Notes: generated from the sequence alone by a model not told the origin. Shown: positions 17,205-25,557, counted from the first letter of the stretch. The stretch is 64,000 nucleotides of DNA from Bdellovibrionales bacterium (GCA_018266375.1 JAFEAO010000002.1:125582-189581); one strand, 5' to 3'. Numbers and translations are program-made.

Positions 17205-17263
17205 AGCGTGAAATTGAGAATTTAGTAAAATTATATAGTTATTATATTTAAAGGATTCAGACC

Positions 17264-17578
17264 ATGGCACGCGTTTGCGACATTACAGGCACAAAGTCTT
17301 TCAGCGGGAACAAAGTTTCTCACTCTAACATTAAAACCCGCACCAAGTGGTTGCCGAACTTGCACGAGAAGCGTTTCATGATTCCGGAACTTTCTAAGAC
17401 CGTAACTTTGAAACTCAGCACTCGCGCGATCCGCACCATCGATAAATTGGGGGGCATCTCTCAAGCGATCATGAGAGCAAAAGACGCCGAGATGACCGCT
17501 ACTGGTCGCAAGCTTAAAGCTGAGATCAAAAAAGCTCGTACAGCGATGTCTAACGGTAAGAAAAAGATTACTGCGTAA
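17264..17578 (+). CDS. rpmB: 50S ribosomal protein bL28
   Basis: Ribosomal protein bL28, a component of the large subunit near the E site. The sequence begins MARVCDITGTKSFSGNKVSHSN, the standard family start, followed by TKWLPNLHEKRF. At 104 residues it is longer than the usual 60-80; the extra C-terminal 25 residues are Lys/Ala rich (ATGRKLKAEIKKARTAMSN). It stands alone, without rpmG. AAAGGA lies 9 bases upstream. A TTGAGA at 17214-17219 and AT-rich TATAGT/TATTAT elements at 17234-17245 may form its promoter. A clear terminator follows. Confidence 0.96.
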   Translation: MARVCDITGTKSFSGNKVSHSNIKTRTKWLPNLHEKRFMIPELSKTVTLKLSTRAIRTIDKLGGISQAIMRAKDAEMTATGRKLKAEIKKARTAMSNGKKKITA

Positions 17579-17586
17579 TTTATATG

Positions 17587-17602
17587 TGCGCCAAGCGGCG
17601 CA
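17587..17602. repeat. Small intergenic hairpin, CC-AAGC-GG type
   Basis: TGCGCC-AAGC-GGCGCA, perfect 6-bp stem, 8 bases after the rpmB stop and upstream of the true terminator. Member of the six-copy hairpin family. Confidence 0.5.
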
Positions 17603-17629
17603 ACCAGGTTTCTAAACTGGATTTTCAGT

Positions 17630-17657
17630 GGCCGGTCAGCGATGCTGGCCGGCCTTT
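17630..17657 (+). terminator. Rho-independent terminator of rpmB
   Basis: GGCCGGTCAGC and GCTGGCCGGCC pair over 11 bp (one G.T) around a GAT loop, followed by TTT. Strong stem; orientation favours the plus-strand rpmB message. Confidence 0.8.
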
Positions 17658-17664
17658 CAATTTA

Positions 17665-18120
17665 CTATTTCAACCACTCAAATAGCTCGTAGTGGTCGGC
17701 GCTCATTCCCACGCGTAAGTAGGCAAGCTTCGCAGGTTCGTTACGCTTATCGACAAAGAGTCGCAGGCCTCGGTAGTCATCCGAAGATTCCACCATCGAT
17801 TTCAGATGAGCGTACATCTGCTTGAAGACGCCGTGTTTTCGCGCGGACGGAACCACATACAGCGAGTGAATCCAGAGCACGGTCGCGTTTCGCCAGTCGG
17901 ACCACTCGGGCATCGCAAACAAACAAGCGACCGGGGCACCCGAAGGATCCACGGCTATGTAGTAGTGACCCTTTAGAGGATTTTCAAGGACGGCATCGAC
18001 GCCTTTTTGCAAAAGTGCCGGATCCAGTCTTAGCTTTTCGGTTTCGAACGCCATCGCAAGCTGGCTCTCGCGGATAAATTTGGAGTCCCCGATCGTCGCG
18101 ACACGGATGTTGAACTTCAT
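17665..18120 (-). CDS. GNAT-family N-acetyltransferase
   Basis: A 151-residue GCN5-related acetyltransferase. The N-terminal strand-helix (IRVATIGDSKFIRESQLAMA) is typical, and the acetyl-CoA region is seen as LWIHSLYVVPSARKHGVFKQM, with the usual Q/R-x-x-G-x-G/A loop replaced by ARKHGV. Acceptor substrate cannot be inferred. Its ATG overlaps the stop of the upstream HAD phosphatase gene (ATGA), so the two are translationally coupled, suggesting that both modify or clean up related small molecules. It faces rpmB across the terminator. Confidence 0.85.
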   Translation of the reverse strand: MKFNIRVATIGDSKFIRESQLAMAFETEKLRLDPALLQKGVDAVLENPLKGHYYIAVDPSGAPVACLFAMPEWSDWRNATVLWIHSLYVVPSARKHGVFKQMYAHLKSMVESSDDYRGLRLFVDKRNEPAKLAYLRVGMSADHYELFEWLK

Positions 18121-18917
18121 TTCGAGGCTTCTTTCAATGAACCGTCGACAAGTTGTTCATTCAACATACTCTTGAGATGCGTGTAGCTCCCGCGCCATGC
18201 TCCCGGTGCGATGATCCCCGAGGGTAACCTCATCCCCGGTTTTTCAATCACGCTCAGTTCACGAGTATCCGGGCGAATCAAAAAGACCGCGATCCCAGCT
18301 TTCGTCGCCGGCAGGTCCATCTTCCGTTCGTTACCGATCAGCAGACAGTCGCGAGCTTGGAATTTTTCTTGTTCGAGAATTTCCAGATAGTATTCGGGAT
18401 CCGGTTTGCACGCGTGCATCCGGTCCGACGTCGTGATCGAGTTGAAATAATCGGGATCGATCCCGCCCCAGCGCATCCGCATGTGTGCGAGTTCCACCGG
18501 CCACACGGGGTTTGTCGCTAGCGTGAGCGTGTAATGATCGCGCGCCCATTCGATAAACTTCGCGGCGCCCGGAATTTTGCCGAAGTGAGATTCGAGTTTC
18601 GGAAAAACCTTCAAGAGCGAGTCGAAGAGGTGTTTCTCGGCCTTCTCGCGCGGGAGGCTTAGATTCTTTTCGAAGATGTCGATCAGACGTTCGTGATTGG
18701 TTTTTTCTTTGGACTTGAGTTTGAGCGCGTCCTGGCCTTGCTTGAGGCTGGACCAAGCCGCGCGCCAACCGCGATGTTGTTTCATCAGGGGTAAAATCCT
18801 GCCGATGAACTCGAGGTGAACCAAGAAGTTGCCCGAGTGGATCAGGGTGCCGTCCAGATCCATCAGCAGGTGTTTAAAACGTTGATTGGGCTTGATGACC
18901 GGCATGCCTAAAATCAT
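18117..18917 (-). CDS. HAD-superfamily phosphatase
   Basis: A 266-residue HAD hydrolase. Motif I LLMDLDGTLIHSG (about residues 17-29) carries both catalytic aspartates, motif II is LTLATNP (about 135), and motifs III/IV are seen as KPDPEYYLEIL and LIGNERKMDLPATKAG. A helical cap lies between motifs I and II, as in phosphoglycolate phosphatase-like (C1 cap) enzymes. Substrate unknown. It is the first gene of a two-gene unit with the GNAT gene. It is divergent from the PIG-L gene across 33 bp. An in-frame ATG at 18905 is an alternative start. Confidence 0.85.
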   Translation of the reverse strand: MILGMPVIKPNQRFKHLLMDLDGTLIHSGNFLVHLEFIGRILPLMKQHRGWRAAWSSLKQGQDALKLKSKEKTNHERLIDIFEKNLSLPREKAEKHLFDSLLKVFPKLESHFGKIPGAAKFIEWARDHYTLTLATNPVWPVELAHMRMRWGGIDPDYFNSITTSDRMHACKPDPEYYLEILEQEKFQARDCLLIGNERKMDLPATKAGIAVFLIRPDTRELSVIEKPGMRLPSGIIAPGAWRGSYTHLKSMLNEQLVDGSLKEASK

Positions 18918-18938
18918 TTCATAGTTCCGGCTTTGGTG

Positions 18939-18944
18939 TAAAAT
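18939..18944 (+). promoter_or_regulatory. -10 element for a probable leaderless PIG-L message
   Basis: TAAAAT ends 6 nt before the ATG at 18951. The -35 is weak (TTTCAT at 18917-18922, 16-bp spacing). Part of the recurrent short-spacing pattern in this window. Confidence 0.4.
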
Positions 18945-18950
18945 AGGAAT

Positions 18951-19697
18951 ATGGACTATGCCTCGTTCGTCAAAAAAACGGAGAGTCAGTATCTCGAAAT
19001 GCTAGGCGGCGACGCGGGCAGTGTAAAAACGCCAGTTCTCCCCAAGCTCGGCACAAAGCCGCAAGGATCAGGTCCCGCCGGACGGCCGATCGTCCTCATC
19101 GTCGCGCCGCATCCCGATGATGAATGCTTGATGGGCGGATACGCGCTTCGGATGAAGCTCGAGTGGCAAGCGCGCGTGTGCGTGTTCGCGTTTACTCTCG
19201 GGAGCAAGAAAGAACGCCAGGCCGAGCGACTAGAAGAACTCAAAGATGCCTGCGCTGTTTTAAATTTCGAAGTCGTCGAAGGCGCGGATCTCACCGCGGT
19301 CGTCGCCGGTCTTAATCCCGATTTTATTTTCGCGCCTCATGCCGAGGACGGACACCCCGCACATCAGCGCGCTCATGAGGCCGCGGTCGCGGCGATGAAC
19401 ACCTATCTCAAAGCGCATCCCAAAAAAGTATTCCGTTTTTTACAGACGGAGTTCTGGCACGCGATGAAACAGCCGAATCTTTTAATTCCACTGAGCAGCG
19501 ATGAGGTTGCGCTCATCGGGCTTGCGCTGATGAAGCACGTGGGCGAAGTCTCCCGCAATCCGTATCATCTCCGCTTGCCGTCTTGGTACATGGACCAAGT
19601 TCGCCGCGGAAGCGAGCAAGTAGCGGGAATGGGTCAGTCTGGTCATGGAGATTGGGTGTTCGGTCAGCTCTATTTGAGCACGACGTATGGTTTATGA
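18951..19697 (+). CDS. PIG-L/LmbE-family deacetylase
   Basis: Zinc-dependent deacetylase of the PIG-L/LmbE family, whose members remove acetyl groups from GlcNAc linked to inositol, diacetylchitobiose or antibiotics. The zinc site motif IVAPHPDDECLMGG is at about residues 50-62, and the second metal His lies in HAEDGHPAHQRAHEA (about 132-146). Length 248 aa is typical. There is no signal peptide, so it is cytoplasmic. It is convergent with the ceramidase-nagB pair. Substrate is unknown. A link to the inositol genes at 38-43 kb is conceivable because eukaryotic PIG-L acts on GlcNAc-phosphatidylinositol, but nothing local shows it. Confidence 0.85.
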   Translation: MDYASFVKKTESQYLEMLGGDAGSVKTPVLPKLGTKPQGSGPAGRPIVLIVAPHPDDECLMGGYALRMKLEWQARVCVFAFTLGSKKERQAERLEELKDACAVLNFEVVEGADLTAVVAGLNPDFIFAPHAEDGHPAHQRAHEAAVAAMNTYLKAHPKKVFRFLQTEFWHAMKQPNLLIPLSSDEVALIGLALMKHVGEVSRNPYHLRLPSWYMDQVRRGSEQVAGMGQSGHGDWVFGQLYLSTTYGL

Positions 19698-19714
19698 TGC
19701 GCCTGATGGCGCAT
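19697..19714. repeat. Small intergenic hairpin, CC-TGAT-GG type
   Basis: ATGCGCC-TGAT-GGCGCAT, a perfect 7-bp stem overlapping the stop of the PIG-L gene. Member of the six-copy family; no T-run, so not a standard terminator. Confidence 0.5.
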
Positions 19715-19741
19715 GGCCGAGCCGCCAGCTTCGCCGTCTAT

Positions 19742-20464
19742 TTAGGTTTGCGAATCTGACGGTTCGCCGTAAATACACAGGTAATGTTTGAACGCAAAAA
19801 GCAGGGCGGTTGCACCGAAGAGGTGCCATATGCCATGACCTTGAAACCAGTGATTGGTCGGATCGCACATCGTGCGAGTCACATCGAGAATCGAAAAGGT
19901 AACCGCGACCACCATCGACACGAGAGTACCCCAAAAATACACGCGGTTCGGAGTTTTTGGCGGGGCCGGAGCTTTGAGTTCGGACCACATAATATAGAGA
20001 ATCTGTCCGAAGATATAGATTTGGATCGGGAAGTGTTCGTGGATTTTTAACGATACCGTCGTCAGAGCGGTAAAGCCAACGACCCAAATCCAAAAGAGTT
20101 TGATCCCGGCCGATCCCTTCGGCCATTTGTCGACGCGGTCGCGATTATACATGATCAAGAGGAACGTAAAGAGATACATCCCGAAGAAGTCAAACACCTG
20201 TGTGAGAAAGTTCACGCTTGCGTGGTAGACGAACGAAGTAAAGCCGACCCAAAAGAGAGCCTGGCTGAAAAAGCGGAAGAGCCTGTTGCCGTGTTTGCGG
20301 AGACGATACCAGACGTAGGCACTTGCGCCCAAGTAGCCGAGGTTGGTCCAAGCATTGAATGGCGTAACAATAAAAGAGCAAAGGCGTTCTTCGCACCAGA
20401 GCACGTTGGGCGGGAAATGCTCAAACAACCAAAACCAAAAGCAACCGGGTCCGAAAGGTACCAT
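19742..20464 (-). CDS. Ceramidase-like (CREST superfamily) membrane hydrolase
   Basis: A 240-residue protein with about seven membrane helices. Family features of alkaline ceramidases are visible: an N-terminal WCEERLC followed by PFNAWTNLGYLG, a mid-chain FVYHASVNFLTQVFDFFGM with the His/Ser/Asp set, and a C-terminal NHWFQGHGIWHLFGA that supplies the second zinc-binding HxxxH. CREST hydrolases cleave amide bonds in ceramides or similar lipids within the membrane. The start at 20464 overlaps the nagB stop in TAATG, so the genes are coupled. An upstream in-frame start at 20500 is possible but less likely. It implies that the cell meets or makes sphingolipid-like amides. Confidence 0.75.
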   Translation of the reverse strand: MVPFGPGCFWFWLFEHFPPNVLWCEERLCSFIVTPFNAWTNLGYLGASAYVWYRLRKHGNRLFRFFSQALFWVGFTSFVYHASVNFLTQVFDFFGMYLFTFLLIMYNRDRVDKWPKGSAGIKLFWIWVVGFTALTTVSLKIHEHFPIQIYIFGQILYIMWSELKAPAPPKTPNRVYFWGTLVSMVVAVTFSILDVTRTMCDPTNHWFQGHGIWHLFGATALLFAFKHYLCIYGEPSDSQT

Positions 20465-21237
20465 TAGATTAAACTCGACGCCTCCTGATCCAAAAACCAA
20501 GTCGTGTTTTTGTGCTTTTGCAAGCCGCTCGCCGGACAGGTGCGAGAGCTCGGATCTTGGATGGCGGCGCGTACGGCGCCCGTTTTATTTTTGCCGAGGG
20601 CGACGATAAAAATCGTCTTGGATTCAAGCAGGGTGCCAATGCCCATGGTGATCGCGTTCTCGATCGGCTCGCGGCCGCGGAAGTTTGCCATCAGGGTATC
20701 GGGATGCAGTTTGATCAAACGGGTGCGCGAATCAAATTCTGAACCGGGTTCGTTAAATGCGATGTGACCGTTTGTTCCCAAGCCGAGAAGAGCGATATCG
20801 ATGCCGCCGAGTTCGCTGATCTTGTTTTCGACGCGCTCGCATTCGGCGGTTGCGTCGGGTGCTTGCCCGTTGATCTGTTCTTGGAGATGGACGGGTTTTT
20901 TGAGTTTCGAATAAAAGTGCTGATTGAGGTAGGTCGCAAAACTTGAACCGCGATTCGACGAGGTCAGAGGATAGTACTCATCGAGGTTGATGCAAGTCCA
21001 AGTATCGGTGCGCAAAGCCTCCTGCGCATCGGTGATGAGTTTATAAAGAGGCAGCATGGTGTTGCCGGTCGGGAGCGCGACTACCGGATTGCGGCCGGCG
21101 TCGAGCATTTTGGTGATTTCGGATTTTAAGGTATCGACCAATGCATAGTACAACGCGTTGGCGTTATCAAAGCGCCAAAGGCGGGCTTGACTGCGATTCG
21201 GTCCACCGGCGGGGGCTTGGCTCATGTATGTTTCCAT
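20464..21237 (-). CDS. nagB: Glucosamine-6-phosphate deaminase
   Basis: NagB-family enzyme converting glucosamine-6-phosphate to fructose-6-phosphate and ammonia in amino-sugar catabolism. Family motifs: ALPTGNTMLPLYK near the N-terminus (phosphate loop), CINLDEYYPL containing the catalytic Asp, and LGLGTNGHIAFNEPGSEFDS. Length 257 aa is typical. ATG at 21237 or 21225 (MSQAPAGG) could start it. It is divergent from a thioesterase gene and coupled by TAATG to a ceramidase-like gene. The pairing suggests use of amino-sugar- or amide-containing lipids or peptidoglycan from outside or from turnover. No nagA is in the window. Confidence 0.93.
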   Translation of the reverse strand: METYMSQAPAGGPNRSQARLWRFDNANALYYALVDTLKSEITKMLDAGRNPVVALPTGNTMLPLYKLITDAQEALRTDTWTCINLDEYYPLTSSNRGSSFATYLNQHFYSKLKKPVHLQEQINGQAPDATAECERVENKISELGGIDIALLGLGTNGHIAFNEPGSEFDSRTRLIKLHPDTLMANFRGREPIENAITMGIGTLLESKTIFIVALGKNKTGAVRAAIQDPSSRTCPASGLQKHKNTTWFLDQEASSLI

Positions 21238-21277
21238 TCTAGCACGAATCTTGATAGGATAGCGTGGGGTAAATCCA

Positions 21278-21793
21278 GTGGCAAACCTAAACGTGTCAGA
21301 AAAAAGTCTTCAGAATGTTTATGCGCCGAATAGTATTTGTTTCGGCTGCGGTCCCAGTAATCCAAAAGGGCTGAGGATTCAGAGTTTTGTCTTCCAGGAT
21401 TCAAGTGCGAGATCACATGAGCTCACCATGGATTTTCGACCCGAGTCTCACCATGAGGCGTTTCCAGGAATGGTGAATGGCGGAATCATCGGCGCGTTGC
21501 TCGATTGTCATTCCAATTGGACCGCGGCGTATGCTTTGATGAAGCAAGCAAACGCGTCGGAGCCCGCTTGCACGGTCACCGCCGATTTCCATGTAAAGCT
21601 CAAAGCGCCGACACCGTCGGGGCAAAAAATTCGGGTCAAAGCTTGGGTGGCCGAACTCAAAGACGATCGCGCCAAGATCGAAGCGGAATTATTTACCGTC
21701 TCGCCTACAGGAGAGACCAAACTCACCGCAACCTGCGCGGGGACTTTTGTATCCGTGAAGCCAGGTCATCCGGCCTATCATCGGTGGGGATGA
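21278..21793 (+). CDS. PaaI-like hotdog thioesterase
   Basis: A 171-residue PaaI/YiiD-type hotdog-fold acyl-CoA thioesterase. The central helix segment carries VNGGIIGALLDCHSNWTA (about residues 66-83), the family's H/N-GG-x3-L/A-LD block with Asp as candidate catalytic residue; FHVKLKAPTPSG is the following strand pair. An N-terminal CFGCGPSNPKGL is a small Cys motif common in this subfamily. GTG at 21278 is the start, with GGGG 8 bases upstream. The next gene, xth, follows after a hairpin. Substrate acyl chain not determinable. Confidence 0.85.
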   Translation: MANLNVSEKSLQNVYAPNSICFGCGPSNPKGLRIQSFVFQDSSARSHELTMDFRPESHHEAFPGMVNGGIIGALLDCHSNWTAAYALMKQANASEPACTVTADFHVKLKAPTPSGQKIRVKAWVAELKDDRAKIEAELFTVSPTGETKLTATCAGTFVSVKPGHPAYHRWG

Positions 21794-21809
21794 TGCGCCT
21801 AACGGCGCA
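21794..21809. repeat. Small intergenic hairpin, CC-TAAC-GG type
   Basis: TGCGCC-TAAC-GGCGCA, a perfect 6-bp stem starting directly after the thioesterase stop and 14 bases before the xth start. Member of the six-copy family. Confidence 0.5.
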
Positions 21810-21823
21810 ATGAGGTTAATAAA

Positions 21824-22591
21824 ATGAAGATATACTCGTGGAACGTGAATGGCTACCGCGCGATTTGCGGTAAGGGGTTCGATAAGTGGTTTGACGGCGT
21901 CGATGCCGATGTGATCGGTCTACAAGAGGTCAAGGCTCACAAAGAGGCGGTCGACCCCAAGCTTCTCGAAAAAAAGGGTTACGAGCTCTTTTGGCATGCT
22001 GCCAAAAAACCGGGTTATAGTGGAGTTGCCACTTGGTCGCGCGTGGAACTTCTTTCGTATCAGGCCGGGATCGGGATTCCAAAATTCGACGACGAAGGCC
22101 GGGTGCAGATTCTCGAGTTCAAAAACTATTATTTGCTGAATTGCTATTTTCCAAATAGCCAGCCCGAGCGCGCACGCCTCAAGTACAAACTCGAGTTCAA
22201 CGAAGCGATTTTGGATTTCTGCAAAAAAGCGCACAAGAAAGGCAAGGCCGTGATCGTGCAGGGCGACCTTAATGTCGCGCACACCGAGATGGATATCAAG
22301 AATGCGAAATCCAACGTCGACTCTCCGGGCTTCTACATCGAAGAACGCGATTGGATGAGCAAGTTTCTATCCAAGGGAATGCGCGATGTGTTCCGCGAAA
22401 AAAATCCAACCGAACCTCATCACTACACGTGGTGGAGCTATCGCGCAAATGCGCGCGCCAACAACGTGGGCTGGCGGATCGACTACCATGTATTGAGCGA
22501 ATCCATCGCTGACCGGGTTAAATCCATCGGCCACCAACCCAAAGTGTTTGGATCGGACCATTGTCCAGTCTATATTGAAATGAAGTCGTAA
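21824..22591 (+). CDS. xth: Exodeoxyribonuclease III / AP endonuclease
   Basis: ExoIII-type AP endonuclease of base-excision repair. The N-terminal KIYSWNVNGYRAICGKGF and IGLQEVKA carry the Asn and metal-binding Glu. GDLNVAHTEMDIKNAKSN gives the catalytic Asp-Asn pair, and the C-terminal FGSDHCPVYIEMK is the conserved SDH motif. Length 255 aa matches Xth enzymes of the plant/archaeal-like subgroup. It follows the thioesterase gene closely and has a weak purine-rich ribosome site (TGAGG). It is cytoplasmic. High confidence in family; no oddity seen. Confidence 0.95.
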   Translation: MKIYSWNVNGYRAICGKGFDKWFDGVDADVIGLQEVKAHKEAVDPKLLEKKGYELFWHAAKKPGYSGVATWSRVELLSYQAGIGIPKFDDEGRVQILEFKNYYLLNCYFPNSQPERARLKYKLEFNEAILDFCKKAHKKGKAVIVQGDLNVAHTEMDIKNAKSNVDSPGFYIEERDWMSKFLSKGMRDVFREKNPTEPHHYTWWSYRANARANNVGWRIDYHVLSESIADRVKSIGHQPKVFGSDHCPVYIEMKS

Positions 22592-22703
22592 GCTCGAACC
22601 TCCGCTATCCTATCGCAACTATAAGCCGGCGTGTCTTCTTCGACGCATTCTTGGACCTTCTAAAAGAAGTTAAAATAGCAAGTAGGGAATTCAAGGGGTT
22701 GGC

Positions 22704-24308
22704 ATGTCGTTTCGACTACATCTTTGCACTATCTTGATTGCGATCGTCACAGGCACGGCTTTGTGCGGAGACGCTTCGGCCGCGTCCGTCGAGGGCAAAC
22801 GTCGACGTGAATTCATCAAAGGCGATGCCGCAGTCATGCGCCTGGGTAACCGCGCCGACAAGATCGCCAAACGTTATCAACTCCAAGACGGCGAGCATCT
22901 TAAGCAAGCACTCCGCCGTGACCGGACACTCCGCCTCAGCATCAAAAAGATCGAAGGTCCGATGGCGCTCGATAACCCGGCCGACGCCGAAGATGCCGAG
23001 CTTATGTTCGTCGACGAAATCCCGCAGCACGCATTGTCCACGGGTGGCGCCGATCTTCCGACCAATCCTGTGGCGACTAATATTCCCGACACGCATACGT
23101 TTTTGCTTCACTCACGCGTCGGTGCACGTGGCACCCTTTGGATCAATTTCAAAGGTGAGACGAGTACGAGTTCCTATTGGAACGATGGTGATACCGTCAC
23201 CGCCGGTCCTTACTCGCTCGATTCCAACGATGACTTTAGCTCAACTGAACTCGGCAACATCAAAAACATGTGGCTCCAAGTGGCCGAGGATTATGCCGCG
23301 TTCGATGTTGACGTGACCACCGAAAAACCGACAAATCCGGACATGACCCATTATATCGAGGTCGTCGTGACGATGACCGACGATTGGTACCCGGATGCGG
23401 GCGGCGCGTGTTACGTGAGCTCGTTTGGTTGGCCGACTTCGCCCGGAAAGATGTGCTGGGTGTTTCCGAATGCGCTTCTAAAAAATACCAAGTACATCGC
23501 CGAAGCCATCACTCACGAGGCGGGGCATTCGTTCGGGCTTTATCACTGGAGCCAGTACGACTCGAGCGGAAAACTTTTGGATTCTTACTACCCGGGCACG
23601 ACGACTTGGGGACCGATCATGGGTGCGTCTTACCCTTCAACCGTGTCGACCTGGTGTAAAGGCGACTACCCGAACGCCGGGACTTCGATCGGCTACGGAA
23701 AACCGCAAGACGACATCTCCGTGATTAAAAATAAAATCGGCGGAAACGGAATTGTCGACGAGGCCGGCTCCGATAAAAACACCGCGGCCGTGATGGGTGG
23801 GGCTGCAAGCGGTGCCTCGCTCGTCGTTAACCAGCAAGGCGTGATCTCATCGCAGACCGATCTCGATGTTTTCAAGATGACCACCACCGGAGGCAACATG
23901 TCGCTCACGGTGAAACCGTCGGCAGTGCAGCCCAATCTCGATTTTCAAGTTCGCGTGTTCAATGATTCGAACACTTCGCTCTTTACCGGAAATCCGACCC
24001 TGATCGGGCCGGTGACAATCACGCTCCCGTCGCTGGCTGCGGGCACTTACTATCTCGAAATTTCGGCGATGGGTTACGGAGATCCGCTCGCCGGCACCGG
24101 CTATCCGGCGTACAGCAGTAACGGCCGCTACTATATTTCAGGAACGTTTACGGGCGCGGGATCGGTGGGATCTCCGACACCGACTCCAACGCCGGGACCG
24201 AGTGTAAGTCCGACACCGCCACCGACGACGGGTTGTACGCGGAGCGGGTGGAATAGCACCACCTGCGGCGCTACCACGCGCAAGGTGACGAGAGTGAGTA
24301 TTTTATGA
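22704..24308 (+). CDS. Secreted zinc metalloprotease (metzincin) with PPC domain
   Basis: A 534-residue exported protease. Signal peptide ends near GDASAAS. A propeptide-like region runs to about residue 135. The catalytic motif HEAGHSFGLYH (HExxHxxGxxH, about residues 270-280) is followed by the Met-turn IMGASY (about 314), defining a metzincin. After the catalytic domain, residues about 365-490 look like a bacterial pre-peptidase C-terminal (PPC) beta domain (SQTDLDVFKMTTTGG). A PT-rich linker and short Cys-containing tail close the protein. Its stop overlaps the start of a lipoprotein gene (ATGA). A GGGG-rich ribosome site precedes the ATG. Likely degrades extracellular or prey protein; that role is inferred. 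Confidence 0.85.
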   Translation: MSFRLHLCTILIAIVTGTALCGDASAASVEGKRRREFIKGDAAVMRLGNRADKIAKRYQLQDGEHLKQALRRDRTLRLSIKKIEGPMALDNPADAEDAELMFVDEIPQHALSTGGADLPTNPVATNIPDTHTFLLHSRVGARGTLWINFKGETSTSSYWNDGDTVTAGPYSLDSNDDFSSTELGNIKNMWLQVAEDYAAFDVDVTTEKPTNPDMTHYIEVVVTMTDDWYPDAGGACYVSSFGWPTSPGKMCWVFPNALLKNTKYIAEAITHEAGHSFGLYHWSQYDSSGKLLDSYYPGTTTWGPIMGASYPSTVSTWCKGDYPNAGTSIGYGKPQDDISVIKNKIGGNGIVDEAGSDKNTAAVMGGAASGASLVVNQQGVISSQTDLDVFKMTTTGGNMSLTVKPSAVQPNLDFQVRVFNDSNTSLFTGNPTLIGPVTITLPSLAAGTYYLEISAMGYGDPLAGTGYPAYSSNGRYYISGTFTGAGSVGSPTPTPTPGPSVSPTPPPTTGCTRSGWNSTTCGATTRKVTRVSIL

Positions 24309-24778
24309 GACAACGGTTACGCAGACAGCAGTTACGCAATAAAACAGTACCTTTGTTGATTTGTGGAGTAGGCCTCGTGTTCGGCGCCTCCGGTTGCATG
24401 GAGACGCAGATGGCTCAAACGCTAAGCGGCGTGCCTCAAGTGAGTGGTGTCAGCACCGGCCACGACAAATCGATCGCGAGCCTTTGGTCCGGGGTTTCGT
24501 CGACCGAGAGTCTGGATCTTCGCTCTTATCGCGCTGGAACCAGCCAAACCATGAAGTTTGAGTTCGATAACGGAATGACCTGCGAGTGTCTCGCGCAATC
24601 GACCGGCGTCGGCGATCTCATGGTTCTCAGTCAATGCAAGGTCGGTTCGGGTTCGACCGGTGATCCGGGTTGCAGCACCTTTGCCGACACTTATAACTTG
24701 AGCACAACGGTAGACGCGAATTCGAACGCCAATCTCAAGGTCTGCGATTCCAAAACCTCGTGCGAGCTTTTTCGCTAA
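24305..24778 (+). CDS. Small hypothetical lipoprotein coupled to the metalloprotease
   Basis: A 157-residue predicted lipoprotein. A basic N-region (RQRLRRQQLRNK) and hydrophobic core end in FGASGC, a lipobox with Cys near residue 31. The mature part has four to six cysteines (CECLAQS, QCKVG, GCSTF, CDSKTSCEL), suggesting disulfides, and is rich in Ser/Thr. It begins inside the last codon of the metzincin gene (ATGA overlap) and is convergent with orn. Position makes it a candidate inhibitor, chaperone or anchoring partner of the protease; the sequence alone does not show which. No family recognised. Confidence 0.6.
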   Translation: MRQRLRRQQLRNKTVPLLICGVGLVFGASGCMETQMAQTLSGVPQVSGVSTGHDKSIASLWSGVSSTESLDLRSYRAGTSQTMKFEFDNGMTCECLAQSTGVGDLMVLSQCKVGSGSTGDPGCSTFADTYNLSTTVDANSNANLKVCDSKTSCELFR

Positions 24779-24796
24779 GACGGCCGACGCAGTTAT

Positions 24797-25336
24797 TTAT
24801 ATAGTCACGAAGCTCAAGTAGTGCTTTAACTCCGCGATCGACTCGTCCAGATCGTCGATCGCGCGGTGAGTATTCTTTTTTTCAAACTTCACGTGCCAGC
24901 GTTCGCGAAACACTTCTTTGTACGAGCTGACATCGACCATCCGGTAGTGGAGGGTGGCAGTAAGGGCTGGCATATAGGCTTCGATGAAACGACGATCGTT
25001 ATGAATCGAGTTGCCCGCGAGTACGGCGCCGTCTTTGCCGTGCTTTTCGCCGAAGTGTTCTTTAATCCAAGCTACCATCTCGGTTTCGACTTGAGCCAGG
25101 GGAGTGCCATTCGGCACGAGCGTGGTCAGCCCGCTATCGCCGTGATGCTTCTTGCACCAGTCGTTCATGTTATCGAGCACCGATTGTGGTTGCTTCACGA
25201 TGTAATGCTTGCGTCCGATCTCGTTCAATTCGTAATCGGTGATGATCGCAGCGACTTCCAAGATGTGATCGACCTTTTCATCGAGGCCGGTCATTTCCAA
25301 GTCCACCCACAAAAGCCGCTTTTTCGAAGATGCCAT
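24797..25336 (-). CDS. orn: Oligoribonuclease
   Basis: DEDDh 3'-5' exoribonuclease that degrades 2-5 nt RNAs and the c-di-GMP breakdown product pGpG. All motifs are visible: LLWVDLEMTGLD (ExoI, about residues 8-19), AGNSIHNDRRFI (ExoII, about 109), and THRAIDDLDESI (ExoIII with catalytic His and Asp, about 156). Length 179 aa is typical. It is divergent from the EF-G gene, with 221 bases between the two starts. Start ATG at 25336. Essential in many proteobacteria. Confidence 0.96.
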   Translation of the reverse strand: MASSKKRLLWVDLEMTGLDEKVDHILEVAAIITDYELNEIGRKHYIVKQPQSVLDNMNDWCKKHHGDSGLTTLVPNGTPLAQVETEMVAWIKEHFGEKHGKDGAVLAGNSIHNDRRFIEAYMPALTATLHYRMVDVSSYKEVFRERWHVKFEKKNTHRAIDDLDESIAELKHYLSFVTI

Positions 25337-25557
25337 GAATCAAGCGTAACTGATTTTCATGAAGGGGCCAGTTTCTTTCAATGGGTGTCGTTGAGTTGTG
25401 ACTCGCTTAGTCAATATCTGTTTACGGAGGGAGGTGAAAAGGATTCCTGTTTTGGGGCCAAAAGGTCCTATTTTACATTGCTTACACCAGCATTGTCGGG
25501 TATTAATTTACGTTCACAATACATTTAAGCAGGAGTTTATTTCTGCAGGAGCACAGC

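Noticed and set aside
21794..21809. The GCCTAAC-containing hairpin as an integron attC site
   Set aside because: It is far too short, with no second set of core boxes, no integrase and no cassette-like genes nearby.
17665..22591. Region of mixed enzyme genes considered as a genomic island
   Set aside because: No integrase, tRNA junction, repeats or compositional change seen; the genes look like ordinary chromosomal content.
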